Below, piece after piece: positions 26,643 to 35,078 of a stretch of DNA of 56,136 bases. The DNA lies in the NCBI GenBank assembly GCA_017471185.1, contig JAFUVZ010000059.1, positions 1-56,136 on the forward strand. Reading direction: 5' to 3'. The notes under the pieces were generated by a model that made no database searches, was not told the DNA's origin, and saw only the letters and a program-made list of their open reading frames with translations. The DNA comes from Bacteroidaceae bacterium. Its GTDB lineage: Bacteria > Bacteroidota > Bacteroidia > Bacteroidales > Bacteroidaceae. Within the stretch, counting starts at the first letter, position 1. Each line of letters begins with the position of its first letter. A program made the translations under genes and the position numbers.

Positions 26643-27124
26643 GATACAATTCTAAAGATTTGAAGAGGCAGGAGCGATTGATGCCAGAAGAGAGGGCACT
26701 GGAACTGCTCAATACTTGCGAATACGGCTATCTGTCAATGGTGACGGAGGCTGGTGACGCATACGGTGTACCTATTAATTATGTATGGGACGGAAAAAGC
26801 TCCATCTACATGCACTGTGCCCCAGAGGGGAGAAAGACAGATGCGATAGCAAATCACCCACAGGTGAGCTTCTGTATTGTGGGCTATGTACACCTGCTGC
26901 CAGAGAAGTTTTCTACAGAACGGGAAAGTGTCATCCTAAACGGCACTGCACGGATGCTGGCTACTGATGAGGAAAAATTAGAAGCCCTGCACCTGCTGTT
27001 GCACAAGCTGTCGCCCCAGCATTTGGAGAAAGGCTACAAGTATGCGGAGAGTTCACTCAAGCGTGTAGCCATCATCCGCATGGACATCTCCGACTTTTGC
27101 GGCAAATGGAAAGTGTTGCGGTGA
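26639..27124 (+). CDS. pyridoxamine 5'-phosphate oxidase-like (NimA-type) flavoprotein
   Basis: 161 residues, split-barrel FMN-binding fold: MPEERALELLNTCEYGYLSMVTEAGDAYGVPINYVWDGKSSIYMHCAPEGRKTDAIANHPQVSF. This form resembles the NimA/PNPOx-like group that binds flavin or haem and can reduce small molecules, not the true vitamin B6 oxidase. The start at 26639 overlaps the HxlR stop; longer in-frame starts lie inside hxlR and were rejected. Confidence 0.88.
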   Translation: MRYNSKDLKRQERLMPEERALELLNTCEYGYLSMVTEAGDAYGVPINYVWDGKSSIYMHCAPEGRKTDAIANHPQVSFCIVGYVHLLPEKFSTERESVILNGTARMLATDEEKLEALHLLLHKLSPQHLEKGYKYAESSLKRVAIIRMDISDFCGKWKVLR

Positions 27125-27126
27125 CG

Positions 27127-27519
27127 CTATACCGTAATCTCTATCAATACATTCTCGGGGCCTTCCACGCAGCTTTCGTAATAGCCGTCACCAGTGGTGC
27201 GGGGATTGCTATGTACCTGATAGCCGGCTTTCATCAGGCGGAGTGTCAGTTTATCCACCTGCTCCTTGCTGCCTACGGAGAATGAGGCATGAATATACCC
27301 CAAATGAAGGTACTCGTCCCCTATTTGCTTACTGGCATCGGTGCGGTGCATAATTTCCAGTCTTGTGTCTCCATCAGGGAAAGACAGGATGTAAGTCTGC
27401 AAACCAGTCTTTCGATTATGGTAAAGTTCGTTAGGCTTCGCCTCGAAATAATCCATAAAGAACCACCTCATTGCTTCCAGGTCATTACAGAACAACGCTA
27501 TATGATCTATTTTCATCAT
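27127..27519 (-). CDS. VOC (glyoxalase/dioxygenase fold) protein, paralogue
   Basis: 130 residues and clearly homologous over its whole length to the VOC protein at 24507 (shared YHN-TGL-TYILSFPDG-TRLE and TGDGYYESC). The metal-ligand positions His 5 and the C-terminal ENVLIEI are kept. It is convergent with the PNPOx-like gene (2-base gap) and overlaps the PHP pseudogene by 4 bases, suggesting the pair was once co-translated. Confidence 0.87.
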   Translation of the reverse strand: MMKIDHIALFCNDLEAMRWFFMDYFEAKPNELYHNRKTGLQTYILSFPDGDTRLEIMHRTDASKQIGDEYLHLGYIHASFSVGSKEQVDKLTLRLMKAGYQVHSNPRTTGDGYYESCVEGPENVLIEITV

Positions 27520-27979
27520 TTCCTCTCCTTTCTGACTGGTATAAAGAAATCATCACGCGTCAAGCCGCAAAGATTGGCAATCTGCATGCAGTAATCCAAG
27601 CGGAAGGAACGATGGTCACGAGTATCACTGCCAAAGGTAAACTTGCATCCTGCCTTCTTTGCCATCAGGATAAACTCTGCATGAGGGGTGCGTGCCAGGT
27701 CATTAATTTCAAAAGCCACCCCACGTTTTCGCTCAGCTTCAATGATTATCTCCATACGCTCTTTTGTCCAAAGCCGATAGTAGCCTTAGCTTTCTCCACA
27801 ATCTGTTCTTGAGTCTGATTCACAGAAGTATGAACATGTAAGTCATACAAGGGAAATGTTTCTACTGACGGTGTACGATTTGCTGGCGCTTCGTTTGCTT
27901 TCACTTGCTGGAAGCCAGCACCCAATCCAATGGATGCCAGCATCATACTTGATGTCCTGATAAATTCTTTGCGTTTCAT
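27516..27979 (-). pseudogene. PHP-domain protein, internally deleted and frameshifted
   Basis: Two frames together make the two ends of a PHP-type phosphoesterase. The N-terminal part (MKRKEFIRTSSMMLASIGLGAGF export signal, then LYDLHVHTS metal motif) ends soon after; the C-terminal part (EIIIEAERKRGVAFEINDLARTPHAEFILMAKKAGCKFTFGSDTRDHRSF) continues in another frame, with stop codons between them. About 100 or more central residues are missing, so the protein is probably non-functional. The last 79 codons (27516-27755) are still open from an ATG. Confidence 0.75.
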
Positions 27980-28037
27980 ATTTGAGATTCGTTTTGATAT
28001 GTAGAAGCAAAGTAAAGCAATTTCTCTCGCATCTGAA

Positions 28038-28155
28038 TTGATATGGGTCAAGAAAAGCTCTCTGCGTTATAACTTGACATAAATCAAGAAATAAGCCTCG
28101 TTCATCAAAGTTGATTTAAATCAATTTGATTGAGAAGGGAAATCGTGAACTTTGT
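28038..28155 (+). promoter_or_regulatory. three tandem Crp/Fnr-type boxes and a promoter
   Basis: TTGATATGGGTCAA (28038-28051), TTGACATAAATCAA (28074-28087) and the perfect TTGATTTAAATCAA (28111-28124) have centres 36 and 37 bases apart. The -7-like GAACTTTGT starts at 28147, again 29.5 bases from the nearest box centre, as at the other two promoters. The gap to the divergent PHP pseudogene is also covered. Confidence 0.65.
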
Positions 28156-28200
28156 TGTGTCAAATAAATGACATAAGAATTGTCTAATTATTAAAACAAC

Positions 28201-28908
28201 ATGATTATGAAAAAAGTTTTATTATCAGCAGTAGCGGCATTAGTCATAAGCGCAGGCGCAATGGCACAGGGCAGTTTCAGTACCTTGACAGCAGGATACT
28301 ACAAGGTACACGTGTATGAACCCGATGAGGCATCACAACCCAGGGCACTGATTGTTGAAGGGGACAAAGGACTGGTAGTAGTGGACCGCCCCCATTCATC
28401 TGCATCATTTGATGAACAGCTGGCGAATTTCTACATGCCTGTCATCATGGAAATCAACGGATTCAGGCCCAGTGGAGAAGATGTTCCGAGCAGTGTCAAG
28501 GCAGGAGGGACAATCACCAAAGGCGGCATGAAGTTCAGTTTTACTGAAAGCACAGATGAAATCGACGCGCAGGCAGCACTGATTATCGGAGGCAAGTTCT
28601 ACTACAGCCGTTTCGCTCCGTCAAGGGAACACATGTCTGCAGAGCGTCTGAATAGTCGCGAAGCCGTAAACGCCGAATTTAATGCTGCGCAAAAGGCGTT
28701 TAGAAAGAAATGCCTCTATTATCTGGGGCAGTATGGCGATTACGGCAATCAGTCAGGACAAGGTTTCGTGCTGAACTACCTGCGTGATGTGAAGAAGCAG
28801 ATGGAGAAATGCCAGTCTGCCGAGGAATTCATTGCAGCCATGAAAAAAGCTTATCCTAAACTGAAAGGAGAAGAGAATCTGGAGGCTGTGGCAGCGAGAC
28901 TATATTGA
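28201..28908 (+). CDS. secreted hypothetical protein with a metallo-beta-lactamase-like start
   Basis: 235 residues with a type I signal peptide (VLLSAVAALVISAGAMAQG). The opening STLTAGYYKVHVYEP-ALIVEGDKGLVVVDRPHSSASF resembles the first strands of metallo-beta-lactamase folds, but the HxHxDH metal motif is absent, so it is not an active hydrolase of that class. The C-terminal third is helical and basic. Preceded by three Crp/Fnr-type boxes and followed by a TonB receptor gene under the same box type, so likely co-regulated. No function is known. Confidence 0.7.
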   Translation: MIMKKVLLSAVAALVISAGAMAQGSFSTLTAGYYKVHVYEPDEASQPRALIVEGDKGLVVVDRPHSSASFDEQLANFYMPVIMEINGFRPSGEDVPSSVKAGGTITKGGMKFSFTESTDEIDAQAALIIGGKFYYSRFAPSREHMSAERLNSREAVNAEFNAAQKAFRKKCLYYLGQYGDYGNQSGQGFVLNYLRDVKKQMEKCQSAEEFIAAMKKAYPKLKGEENLEAVAARLY

Positions 28909-28958
28909 GAGTTTATTATTGTCAGAGAGGGTGTGTTTTCCTCGGTATTACTCTTTTT

Positions 28959-29003
28959 TTGATTTATATCAATTGGAACGACAGGAAATAGTTGTATCTT
29001 TGC
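28959..29003 (+). promoter_or_regulatory. FNR-type box and promoter of the outer-membrane receptor gene
   Basis: TTGATTTATATCAA (28959-28972) and -7 TATCTTTGC (28995-29003); box centre to -7 distance is again 29.5 bases. It lies 20 bases before the ATG at 29023. Confidence 0.75.
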
Positions 29004-29022
29004 GTAATTTAATCAAAATGAG

Positions 29023-31263
29023 ATGAAAACCAGACTGATCTTATGTTGCCTGATGGCTTGCTGTATATCACAAAGTGCAATGGCTCAAGAGACTGCCGTG
29101 AAAGATTCTGTACCCCATACCAAAGAGGAACGCAACCGCAACGTGATGCTGAACGCATCGAGTGACAACCAGCCCCGACAAATCTCTATCGGGCTTCCTG
29201 ACGGTGAAGCAGTGGATATCTTTGAGGATGGCACTCCCGTGAGCTATCTTTTCTGGCCTGACTATCCTTATTACTCCTGGCGAGGAGGCGTAACCACTTC
29301 GTCACAAAGTCTGCTATCGCTTAGTGAGAGTGCGTTGCAATACGGCAAGTGCAGCTATGTGCTCAACTCCACAACAGTGAAGGCTGGAGAGCAGTTTCAA
29401 GGTTTGGTGAACTATACCACTAACATTTTCCGCAAGCAGGTGGCTGACATCAATGTGTCGGGTCCTATTGCCAAGGGCTGGGGCTATATGGCCGGCGCAT
29501 ACATCGGCTTCGACCCAGGCAGTAACCGCTTAGATGCATTGGATCCGCAAGACCAGATGCAGATATATAAGATTGGCATCAACAATCGGTTTGCCGACGG
29601 CAAAGGCGAGATAAGCCTGCTCTACAAGTACGCCAACTATGTGTCTATGCCGGATAATTACGGCCTGTTCTATTATAACGGCAAGGATGGCAGCGTGGAT
29701 GAGCTGGAGGATTTCAACTTAGGCAGAGACCAACTGCTGGCAGACTACCAATACATCAACTACATTGATGTAAGGGACGGACAGCGTGTACGCCGCACCA
29801 TGAGACGTGCCAATACGGTGGAGAACCACCAAATTACTTTCAATTTGGGCTATCAACTGAATGACAACATGAAGCTGGATGTCAGCAGCAAAGTGAAGTT
29901 CGCTGACATAAATAAGGTGATGATGAAGTTGGGTGGTATTTTCACGGCTCAAGCTGATGATGGTTATACTTATACTACTGGCATCCCCTATACCGGTACT
30001 ATCCAGAACCGATACATGCTCTACTTCGAAGGCTTTGAGAAGAGCTGGATGACTACCGCACAGCTGACTGGTAAGTCTGACAGGCACAGCTGGCGATTGG
30101 GATTGAACGAATGGTACAACCGTGCAGGCATCTACACCGCCACAGGACTTTATGCCCACGAGGCGAAGGCTACCCCTTCCCGTCTGCTGAAAGATGGTGA
30201 GGAGGGCGCTTCTTATAACGACGGTAGCGAATACTACAACGGACATGAGAACCGACTGGCTCTGATTGCATCAGACGACTGGACCGTAAGCAAGAACCTC
30301 TGGCTGTCGGCAGGTGTCCGTCTGGAATGGATGACGCAAGGAGGCAGGGCAGCATTGGCTTATACTGATGACGGACAGGTGATTGAGCCTAAGAACGACC
30401 GTACCTATATGTATAACCTGAAGGCAGGCGTGAAGAACCGCTTCGGAGGCTACAGCTGGTTCAATCCGTCAGCTACCTTCAATTTCCGCTATACCATCGC
30501 AAACGGCTTCGGGCTGGTGGGCGAATATGTGTATGTGAAGCAACGCCCCAACTTGCAAGACTATGCAGGGCCGTACATGCCGCTGATGGATCCCATTAAC
30601 GTTCACATGGCCAAGGGTGGCATCTATTGGAACAACGACTGGATGCAGCTGACCTCACAAATTACTTACATCAACCAGACCAACTATAAGTTCCGCGAAC
30701 AGTTTACCAACCCCAATGACCAGAGCGAGACTGTGGTGCTGCCTATCGTGAACGATGTGGCGACGCTCGGATGGACCACCGATGCCGTGTTCTCCTACAA
30801 GGGCTTCAGCTTCCACGGATTGCTGACCCTGCAGAATCCTAAGTACAAGAACTTCACGTTCCAGCCAGTGTTCAGCGATGGCCCTGGACAGCTCTACAAC
30901 TTCAATGACAAGAACGTGATTGCGATGTCTAAGCTCATCATGGAGCTTGATCCGTCCTACCAATGGAACAAATGGCGCGTGTGGCTGAGCTTCCGCTACC
31001 AGAGCAAGCAATACATCAACCGCACCAACACGCTCTATTTCAAAGGCCGTTGGGAAACATTCGGAGGCATCGACTTTGAGGTGAACAAGCACCTGTCATT
31101 GTCATTGAACGTCATCAACATCCTGAACCAGAGGGGTGCCAGCGGCAACATCCCCGCAGCAGACTTGGCGACAGACGTAAGTGCATACCAGCATCATTTC
31201 CTCATGTCGGGCACCTACATCCGTCCGTTCACCATGGAGATGACTGCTTCCGTGAAATTCTAA
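29023..31263 (+). CDS. TonB-dependent-receptor-like outer-membrane protein
   Basis: 746 residues, signal peptide MKTRLILCCLMACCISQSAMAQ. RNVMLNASSDNQPRQISIGLPDG, VDIFEDGTPVSYLFWPDYPYYSWRGG then many barrel strands ending MEMTASVKF with a C-terminal Phe. The plug is short and atypical, no CarboxypepD-reg domain is present, and no TonB box is obvious. It may carry a small ligand. It is under a Crp/Fnr-type box, next to the secreted 28201 protein, which may be its partner (inference). Confidence 0.82.
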   Translation: MKTRLILCCLMACCISQSAMAQETAVKDSVPHTKEERNRNVMLNASSDNQPRQISIGLPDGEAVDIFEDGTPVSYLFWPDYPYYSWRGGVTTSSQSLLSLSESALQYGKCSYVLNSTTVKAGEQFQGLVNYTTNIFRKQVADINVSGPIAKGWGYMAGAYIGFDPGSNRLDALDPQDQMQIYKIGINNRFADGKGEISLLYKYANYVSMPDNYGLFYYNGKDGSVDELEDFNLGRDQLLADYQYINYIDVRDGQRVRRTMRRANTVENHQITFNLGYQLNDNMKLDVSSKVKFADINKVMMKLGGIFTAQADDGYTYTTGIPYTGTIQNRYMLYFEGFEKSWMTTAQLTGKSDRHSWRLGLNEWYNRAGIYTATGLYAHEAKATPSRLLKDGEEGASYNDGSEYYNGHENRLALIASDDWTVSKNLWLSAGVRLEWMTQGGRAALAYTDDGQVIEPKNDRTYMYNLKAGVKNRFGGYSWFNPSATFNFRYTIANGFGLVGEYVYVKQRPNLQDYAGPYMPLMDPINVHMAKGGIYWNNDWMQLTSQITYINQTNYKFREQFTNPNDQSETVVLPIVNDVATLGWTTDAVFSYKGFSFHGLLTLQNPKYKNFTFQPVFSDGPGQLYNFNDKNVIAMSKLIMELDPSYQWNKWRVWLSFRYQSKQYINRTNTLYFKGRWETFGGIDFEVNKHLSLSLNVINILNQRGASGNIPAADLATDVSAYQHHFLMSGTYIRPFTMEMTASVKF

Positions 31264-31265
31264 TT

Positions 31266-31299
31266 ATTAGAGACAGGGCGTGCCCTGTCTCTAATTTCA
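31266..31299 (+). terminator. hairpin after the receptor gene
   Basis: A perfect 14-bp inverted repeat ATTAGAGACAGGGC / GCCCTGTCTCTAAT immediately after the stop codon, with only a short T stretch after it. Probably a terminator or mRNA-protecting hairpin. Confidence 0.6.
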
Positions 31300-31389
31300 C
31301 TCCTACGCCCTACTAAACTTTTTCTCAAAAAAAACTTGTATCTCTCTCACACATGTGTTAATTTTGTGCGACCAAAAAGAAGATACGAG

Positions 31390-32562
31390 ATGGGCTTCCT
31401 ACAAGTGAATGATATTGAGCTGATACTGGCAGGTATTACAGGCGTTATGCTCCTGATACAACTGCTCTATTATTTCTCACTCTATTTCCGCATTCACTAC
31501 CGAAATGCCCAGGTATCCAGACGAGGCTCCCAATTCACTGAAGACCTGCCTCCCATCTCCATCATCATCTATACAGACGAGCAATGCGAACAGCTGAAAC
31601 GCAGCCTTCCCTTAATATTGGCGCAAGACTATCCTGCCGGTTTCGAAGTGGTTATCATCAATGGCAGCAAGACTGACGAGACGGAAGACTACCTGAAACT
31701 GATGCAACGTGAGCATGAGAACATCTACCACTCGTTCCTGCCAGACTCATCACGCTATTTCAGCAGGAAGAAACTGGCGATTACCCTCGCCATGCGGGCC
31801 TGCAAACACGACTGGGTGCTGATGACGGAGCCTGGATGCGTTCCCGCCAGCGACCAATGGCTGCGACTGATGGCAAGCAACTGCACCCCTCGCACGGAAA
31901 TCATTTTAGGCTACAGCGGCTACACTCATGCCAAAGGCTGGAGAAACCGCATGATATCTTTTGACAACCTGCTGCTCTCCATGCGCTACTTAGGCGCTGC
32001 TCTCTCAGGTAGCCCTTATATGGGCATAGGCAAGAACCTGCTCTATCGGAAGGAGCTGTTTTACAAGGACAAAGGCTTTACTTGGCAGCATGACCTGCAG
32101 AGAGGTGACGACGACTTATTTGTGAACCGACTGGCTAACGGAAGGAACACCCGTGTGGAGACAGACAGCCGTGCCGCTATGGTCTCAGACACTCCCACCC
32201 CCAAGGAATGGAAGGATGAGAAGACTGGCTTCGCCATCACAGCCCACAGGTACAAGGGCACGCAACATTACCTCATGGGCTTCGAAACCACCACCCGTCT
32301 TGTTTTCTACCTTTCTTTACTGGCTATGAAATGGGAAGCTCTGTTCAGCGGACATTATATCTTTATCGGTGTAGCCGCTTTAGCCTGGCTCGTCAGATGG
32401 GTTTTCCAGTGTATGGTGTTCAACATCACCGCTAAAGACCTGAATATGCACAGGCGTTTCTATCTTTCCCTGCCCCTTTTCGACTTCATCCAGCCTTGGC
32501 AGTCGCTTCGCTGGAAGCTACGCAGTTTGAACAAACACAAGCATGATTTCCTGTGGCAATGA
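31390..32562 (+). CDS. membrane-bound glycosyltransferase family 2
   Basis: 390 residues. One N-terminal membrane segment (IELILAGITGVMLLIQLLYYFSLYF), a GT-A domain (PPISIIIYTDEQCEQLKRSLPLILAQDYPAGFEVVIING, WVLMTEPGCVPAS, the catalytic-type RGDDDLFVNRLA) and two C-terminal segments. The usual DxD after the first strands is not obvious, and the acidic DDD near residue 240 may serve. Probably polymerises or transfers a sugar at the cytoplasmic face; the neighbours give no pathway. The upstream in-frame ATG at 31336 overlaps the promoter and was rejected. Confidence 0.85.
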   Translation: MGFLQVNDIELILAGITGVMLLIQLLYYFSLYFRIHYRNAQVSRRGSQFTEDLPPISIIIYTDEQCEQLKRSLPLILAQDYPAGFEVVIINGSKTDETEDYLKLMQREHENIYHSFLPDSSRYFSRKKLAITLAMRACKHDWVLMTEPGCVPASDQWLRLMASNCTPRTEIILGYSGYTHAKGWRNRMISFDNLLLSMRYLGAALSGSPYMGIGKNLLYRKELFYKDKGFTWQHDLQRGDDDLFVNRLANGRNTRVETDSRAAMVSDTPTPKEWKDEKTGFAITAHRYKGTQHYLMGFETTTRLVFYLSLLAMKWEALFSGHYIFIGVAALAWLVRWVFQCMVFNITAKDLNMHRRFYLSLPLFDFIQPWQSLRWKLRSLNKHKHDFLWQ

Positions 32563-33807
32563 TTACTCGTATCTCATGGAGTTAGCCGGATGAATCTTCG
32601 TGATGAGGTATGAAGGTCCTATGAGCATCAGCACCGAGATAACTAATGTACCGATATTCAGCAGCAACCATACAGGCAGGCTCAGCGACACAGGCACAGT
32701 GTCCATATAATAGGTGTCAGGATCCAGGTGAAGCAGACCTGTGCTTCGCTGGATGAAATAGAATGCCAGTCCGATGACATTGCCCCACAGCATCCCCCTA
32801 CCGATGAGGAATACCGATAGCCAGAGGAACAGCTGGCGGATGGTGATGTTGCTGGCACCCACCGATTTCAAGATACCGATCATCTGCGTGCGTTCAATGA
32901 TAATGATCAGCAATCCGGCTATCATCGTAAAACCTGCGATGCCAGTCATCAGTACCAGGATAACCCAGATATTCACATCAAGCACCTCTAACCAGGAGAA
33001 TACAGCCGGGTTCTGCTGCTCCACATTGATGGCGCAATAGCGTGTCCCATGCCTGTCGGTCACATCGTTCAGCATCGCGCCAATGTCATAGGTCGTCTGC
33101 TCCAAGGCAGCGTAATCCTTAACAGCTATCTCCACACCCGTAGCCTCATCGTCCTGCCAACGGTTCAGACGGTTTACCGTATATAGGTCAGTAAACACAT
33201 ACAGGTTGTCAAAGGCAGAGAAATGCGTCTCAAAGATGCCAGCCACCAGCATTCGCCTCGCCCTTACTGACTCATCCATGAAATAGATGTCAATCTTATC
33301 GCCTATCTGCAGCTTCAGCTTGTCGGCGATGATTCGTGAAATAACCACTTGGTTGGAAGAAACGGAATCAGTGAACTGCGGGAACTCACCGTCAGTCAGA
33401 TGATTGGCGAAGAACTGCCGGTCATAATCCTGAGCGATGCCCTTGAACACCACCCCTTGAAAAGTATCGCTGGTCTTCATCATCCCCGCCTTTTGCGAGA
33501 AGCGTTGCAGGTGTTCCACCTGCTGATGGCTCTGCAGCAGCTGCCGCAGATTATCGTCAACCACCAGTGGCGTTGTCTCATAACCCGTCAGTGCATTTAC
33601 ATCCGTCACCGTCAGATGCGAGGTAAAGCCCGTCACCTTGTCCCTCACCTCTCGCTTGAATCCCGTCACCACCGACACAGAAACAATCATCACCGCCAGA
33701 CCGATGGCGATGCCAATCATAGAGATAATCACGGCTGGGCGTGATACCTGTCTCGACATAGCAGGCCCCTTGTATATCCGTCGGGCAAGGAATACAGGCA
33801 GATTCAT
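32563..33807 (-). CDS. LolC/LolE-like lipoprotein-releasing permease (FtsX family)
   Basis: 414 residues. N-terminal segment after RRIYKGPAMSRQVSRPAVIISMIGIAIGLAVMIVSVSVVTGFKREVRDKVTGF, a large periplasmic domain, then three C-terminal membrane segments (WVILVLMTGIAGFTMIAGLLIIIIERTQMIGILKSVGASN). This layout fits MacB/Lol permeases that extract lipoproteins from the inner membrane with a LolD ATPase, which is not encoded in the window. Its ATG shares one base with the stop codon of the aminotransferase gene (TGATG), so the two genes are coupled. Confidence 0.88.
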   Translation of the reverse strand: MNLPVFLARRIYKGPAMSRQVSRPAVIISMIGIAIGLAVMIVSVSVVTGFKREVRDKVTGFTSHLTVTDVNALTGYETTPLVVDDNLRQLLQSHQQVEHLQRFSQKAGMMKTSDTFQGVVFKGIAQDYDRQFFANHLTDGEFPQFTDSVSSNQVVISRIIADKLKLQIGDKIDIYFMDESVRARRMLVAGIFETHFSAFDNLYVFTDLYTVNRLNRWQDDEATGVEIAVKDYAALEQTTYDIGAMLNDVTDRHGTRYCAINVEQQNPAVFSWLEVLDVNIWVILVLMTGIAGFTMIAGLLIIIIERTQMIGILKSVGASNITIRQLFLWLSVFLIGRGMLWGNVIGLAFYFIQRSTGLLHLDPDTYYMDTVPVSLSLPVWLLLNIGTLVISVLMLIGPSYLITKIHPANSMRYE

Positions 33808-35006
33808 CAGACAGTCCTTCCCGGATATGCCTCCAACGCTTTCTGCAGCACGAACAACGCCCTGAAAAGGTCATTCTTCTTCAGCACGTAGGCTATACGC
33901 ACCTCATCCTTTCCGAGGCCTGGAGTAGTATAGAAGCCCGATGCGGGAGCCATCATCACCGTCTCGCCCTCAAAGTTGAAATCAGTCAGGCACCACATAC
34001 AGAATTTCTCAGCGTCATCCACTGGCAGTCTGGCTACAGTATAGAAAGCGCCCATCGGTATCGGAGAGTACACGCCTGGAATACGGTTCAGCCCGTCAAT
34101 CAAGCACTTGCGCCGCTCCACATATTCATCATATGTCTCACGCAGGTATTCCTCCGGCACATCCAATGAAGCCTCAGCGGCTATCTGTCCTATCAAAGGA
34201 GGGCTCAGCCTTGCCTGGCAGAACTTCATCACGGCAGCCCTGATCTCCGGGTTCTTGGTAATCAAGGCCCCGATGCGGATGCCGCACTCAGAATAACGCT
34301 TTGAAACAGAGTCAATCAGCACAACATTCTGCTCGATGCCCTCCAGATGGCAAGCAGAGATGTAAGGAGAACCCGTATAGATGAACTCGCGATAAACCTC
34401 GTCAGAGAAGAGGAAGAGGTCATATTTCTTCACCAGGTCGCGAATCTGGTTCATCTCCCTGCGTGTATAGAGATAACCCGTCGGGTTATTGGGGTTGCAG
34501 ATCAGGATGGCGCGCGTGCGCTCATTAATCAGTTCCTCAAACTTCTCCACCTTAGGCAATGAAAAGCCCTCCTCGATGGTGGTAGTCACAGTACGAATCT
34601 TCGCGCCAGCCGAGATAGCGAAAGCCATGTAGTTAGCATAGGCAGGCTCAGGCACGATAATCTCATCGCCCGGGTTCAGACAAGAGAGGAAAGCGAACAG
34701 TACTGCCTCAGAACCGCCAGAGGTAATGATGATGTCATCAGGCGTCAGGTTGATGTTATACTTGGCGTAATAGCCCGTCAGCTTCTGCCTGTAGCTCAAG
34801 TAGCCCTGGCTCGGACTGTATTCCAGTATCTTGCGGTCGATATTCTTGATGGCGTCAATGGCGCATTGGGGAGTGGGCAGGTCAGGCTGTCCTATATTCA
34901 GGTGATATACTTTGATTCCCCTGCTCTTAGCATCGTAAGCCAAGGGAGCCAGTTTCCTGATAGGTGATGCAGGCATCTCAGTGCCTCGTATGGAAATCTT
35001 CGGCAT
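33807..35006 (-). CDS. PLP-dependent class I/II aminotransferase
   Basis: 399 residues. Motifs include GQPDLPTPQ, the SGGSEAVLFAF cofactor-phosphate loop, NPNNPTGYLYT, and SVSKRYSECGIRIGALI containing the Schiff-base lysine region. Closest in layout to aspartate/aromatic aminotransferase family I. Cytoplasmic. The gene is coupled to the LolE-like permease; a -7-like TAAATTTGC lies at 35034-35042. Confidence 0.92.
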   Translation of the reverse strand: MPKISIRGTEMPASPIRKLAPLAYDAKSRGIKVYHLNIGQPDLPTPQCAIDAIKNIDRKILEYSPSQGYLSYRQKLTGYYAKYNINLTPDDIIITSGGSEAVLFAFLSCLNPGDEIIVPEPAYANYMAFAISAGAKIRTVTTTIEEGFSLPKVEKFEELINERTRAILICNPNNPTGYLYTRREMNQIRDLVKKYDLFLFSDEVYREFIYTGSPYISACHLEGIEQNVVLIDSVSKRYSECGIRIGALITKNPEIRAAVMKFCQARLSPPLIGQIAAEASLDVPEEYLRETYDEYVERRKCLIDGLNRIPGVYSPIPMGAFYTVARLPVDDAEKFCMWCLTDFNFEGETVMMAPASGFYTTPGLGKDEVRIAYVLKKNDLFRALFVLQKALEAYPGRTV

Positions 35007-35078
35007 AAATTATTGTGTATTATAAAAATTTGTGCAAATTTAGTGCAAATTGAAAGCAAAACCAAACTTTTTATGTCT

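Noticed and set aside
28201-28908. Metallo-beta-lactamase
   Set aside because: The opening strands look similar, but the HxHxDH motif and the later ligand histidines are missing.
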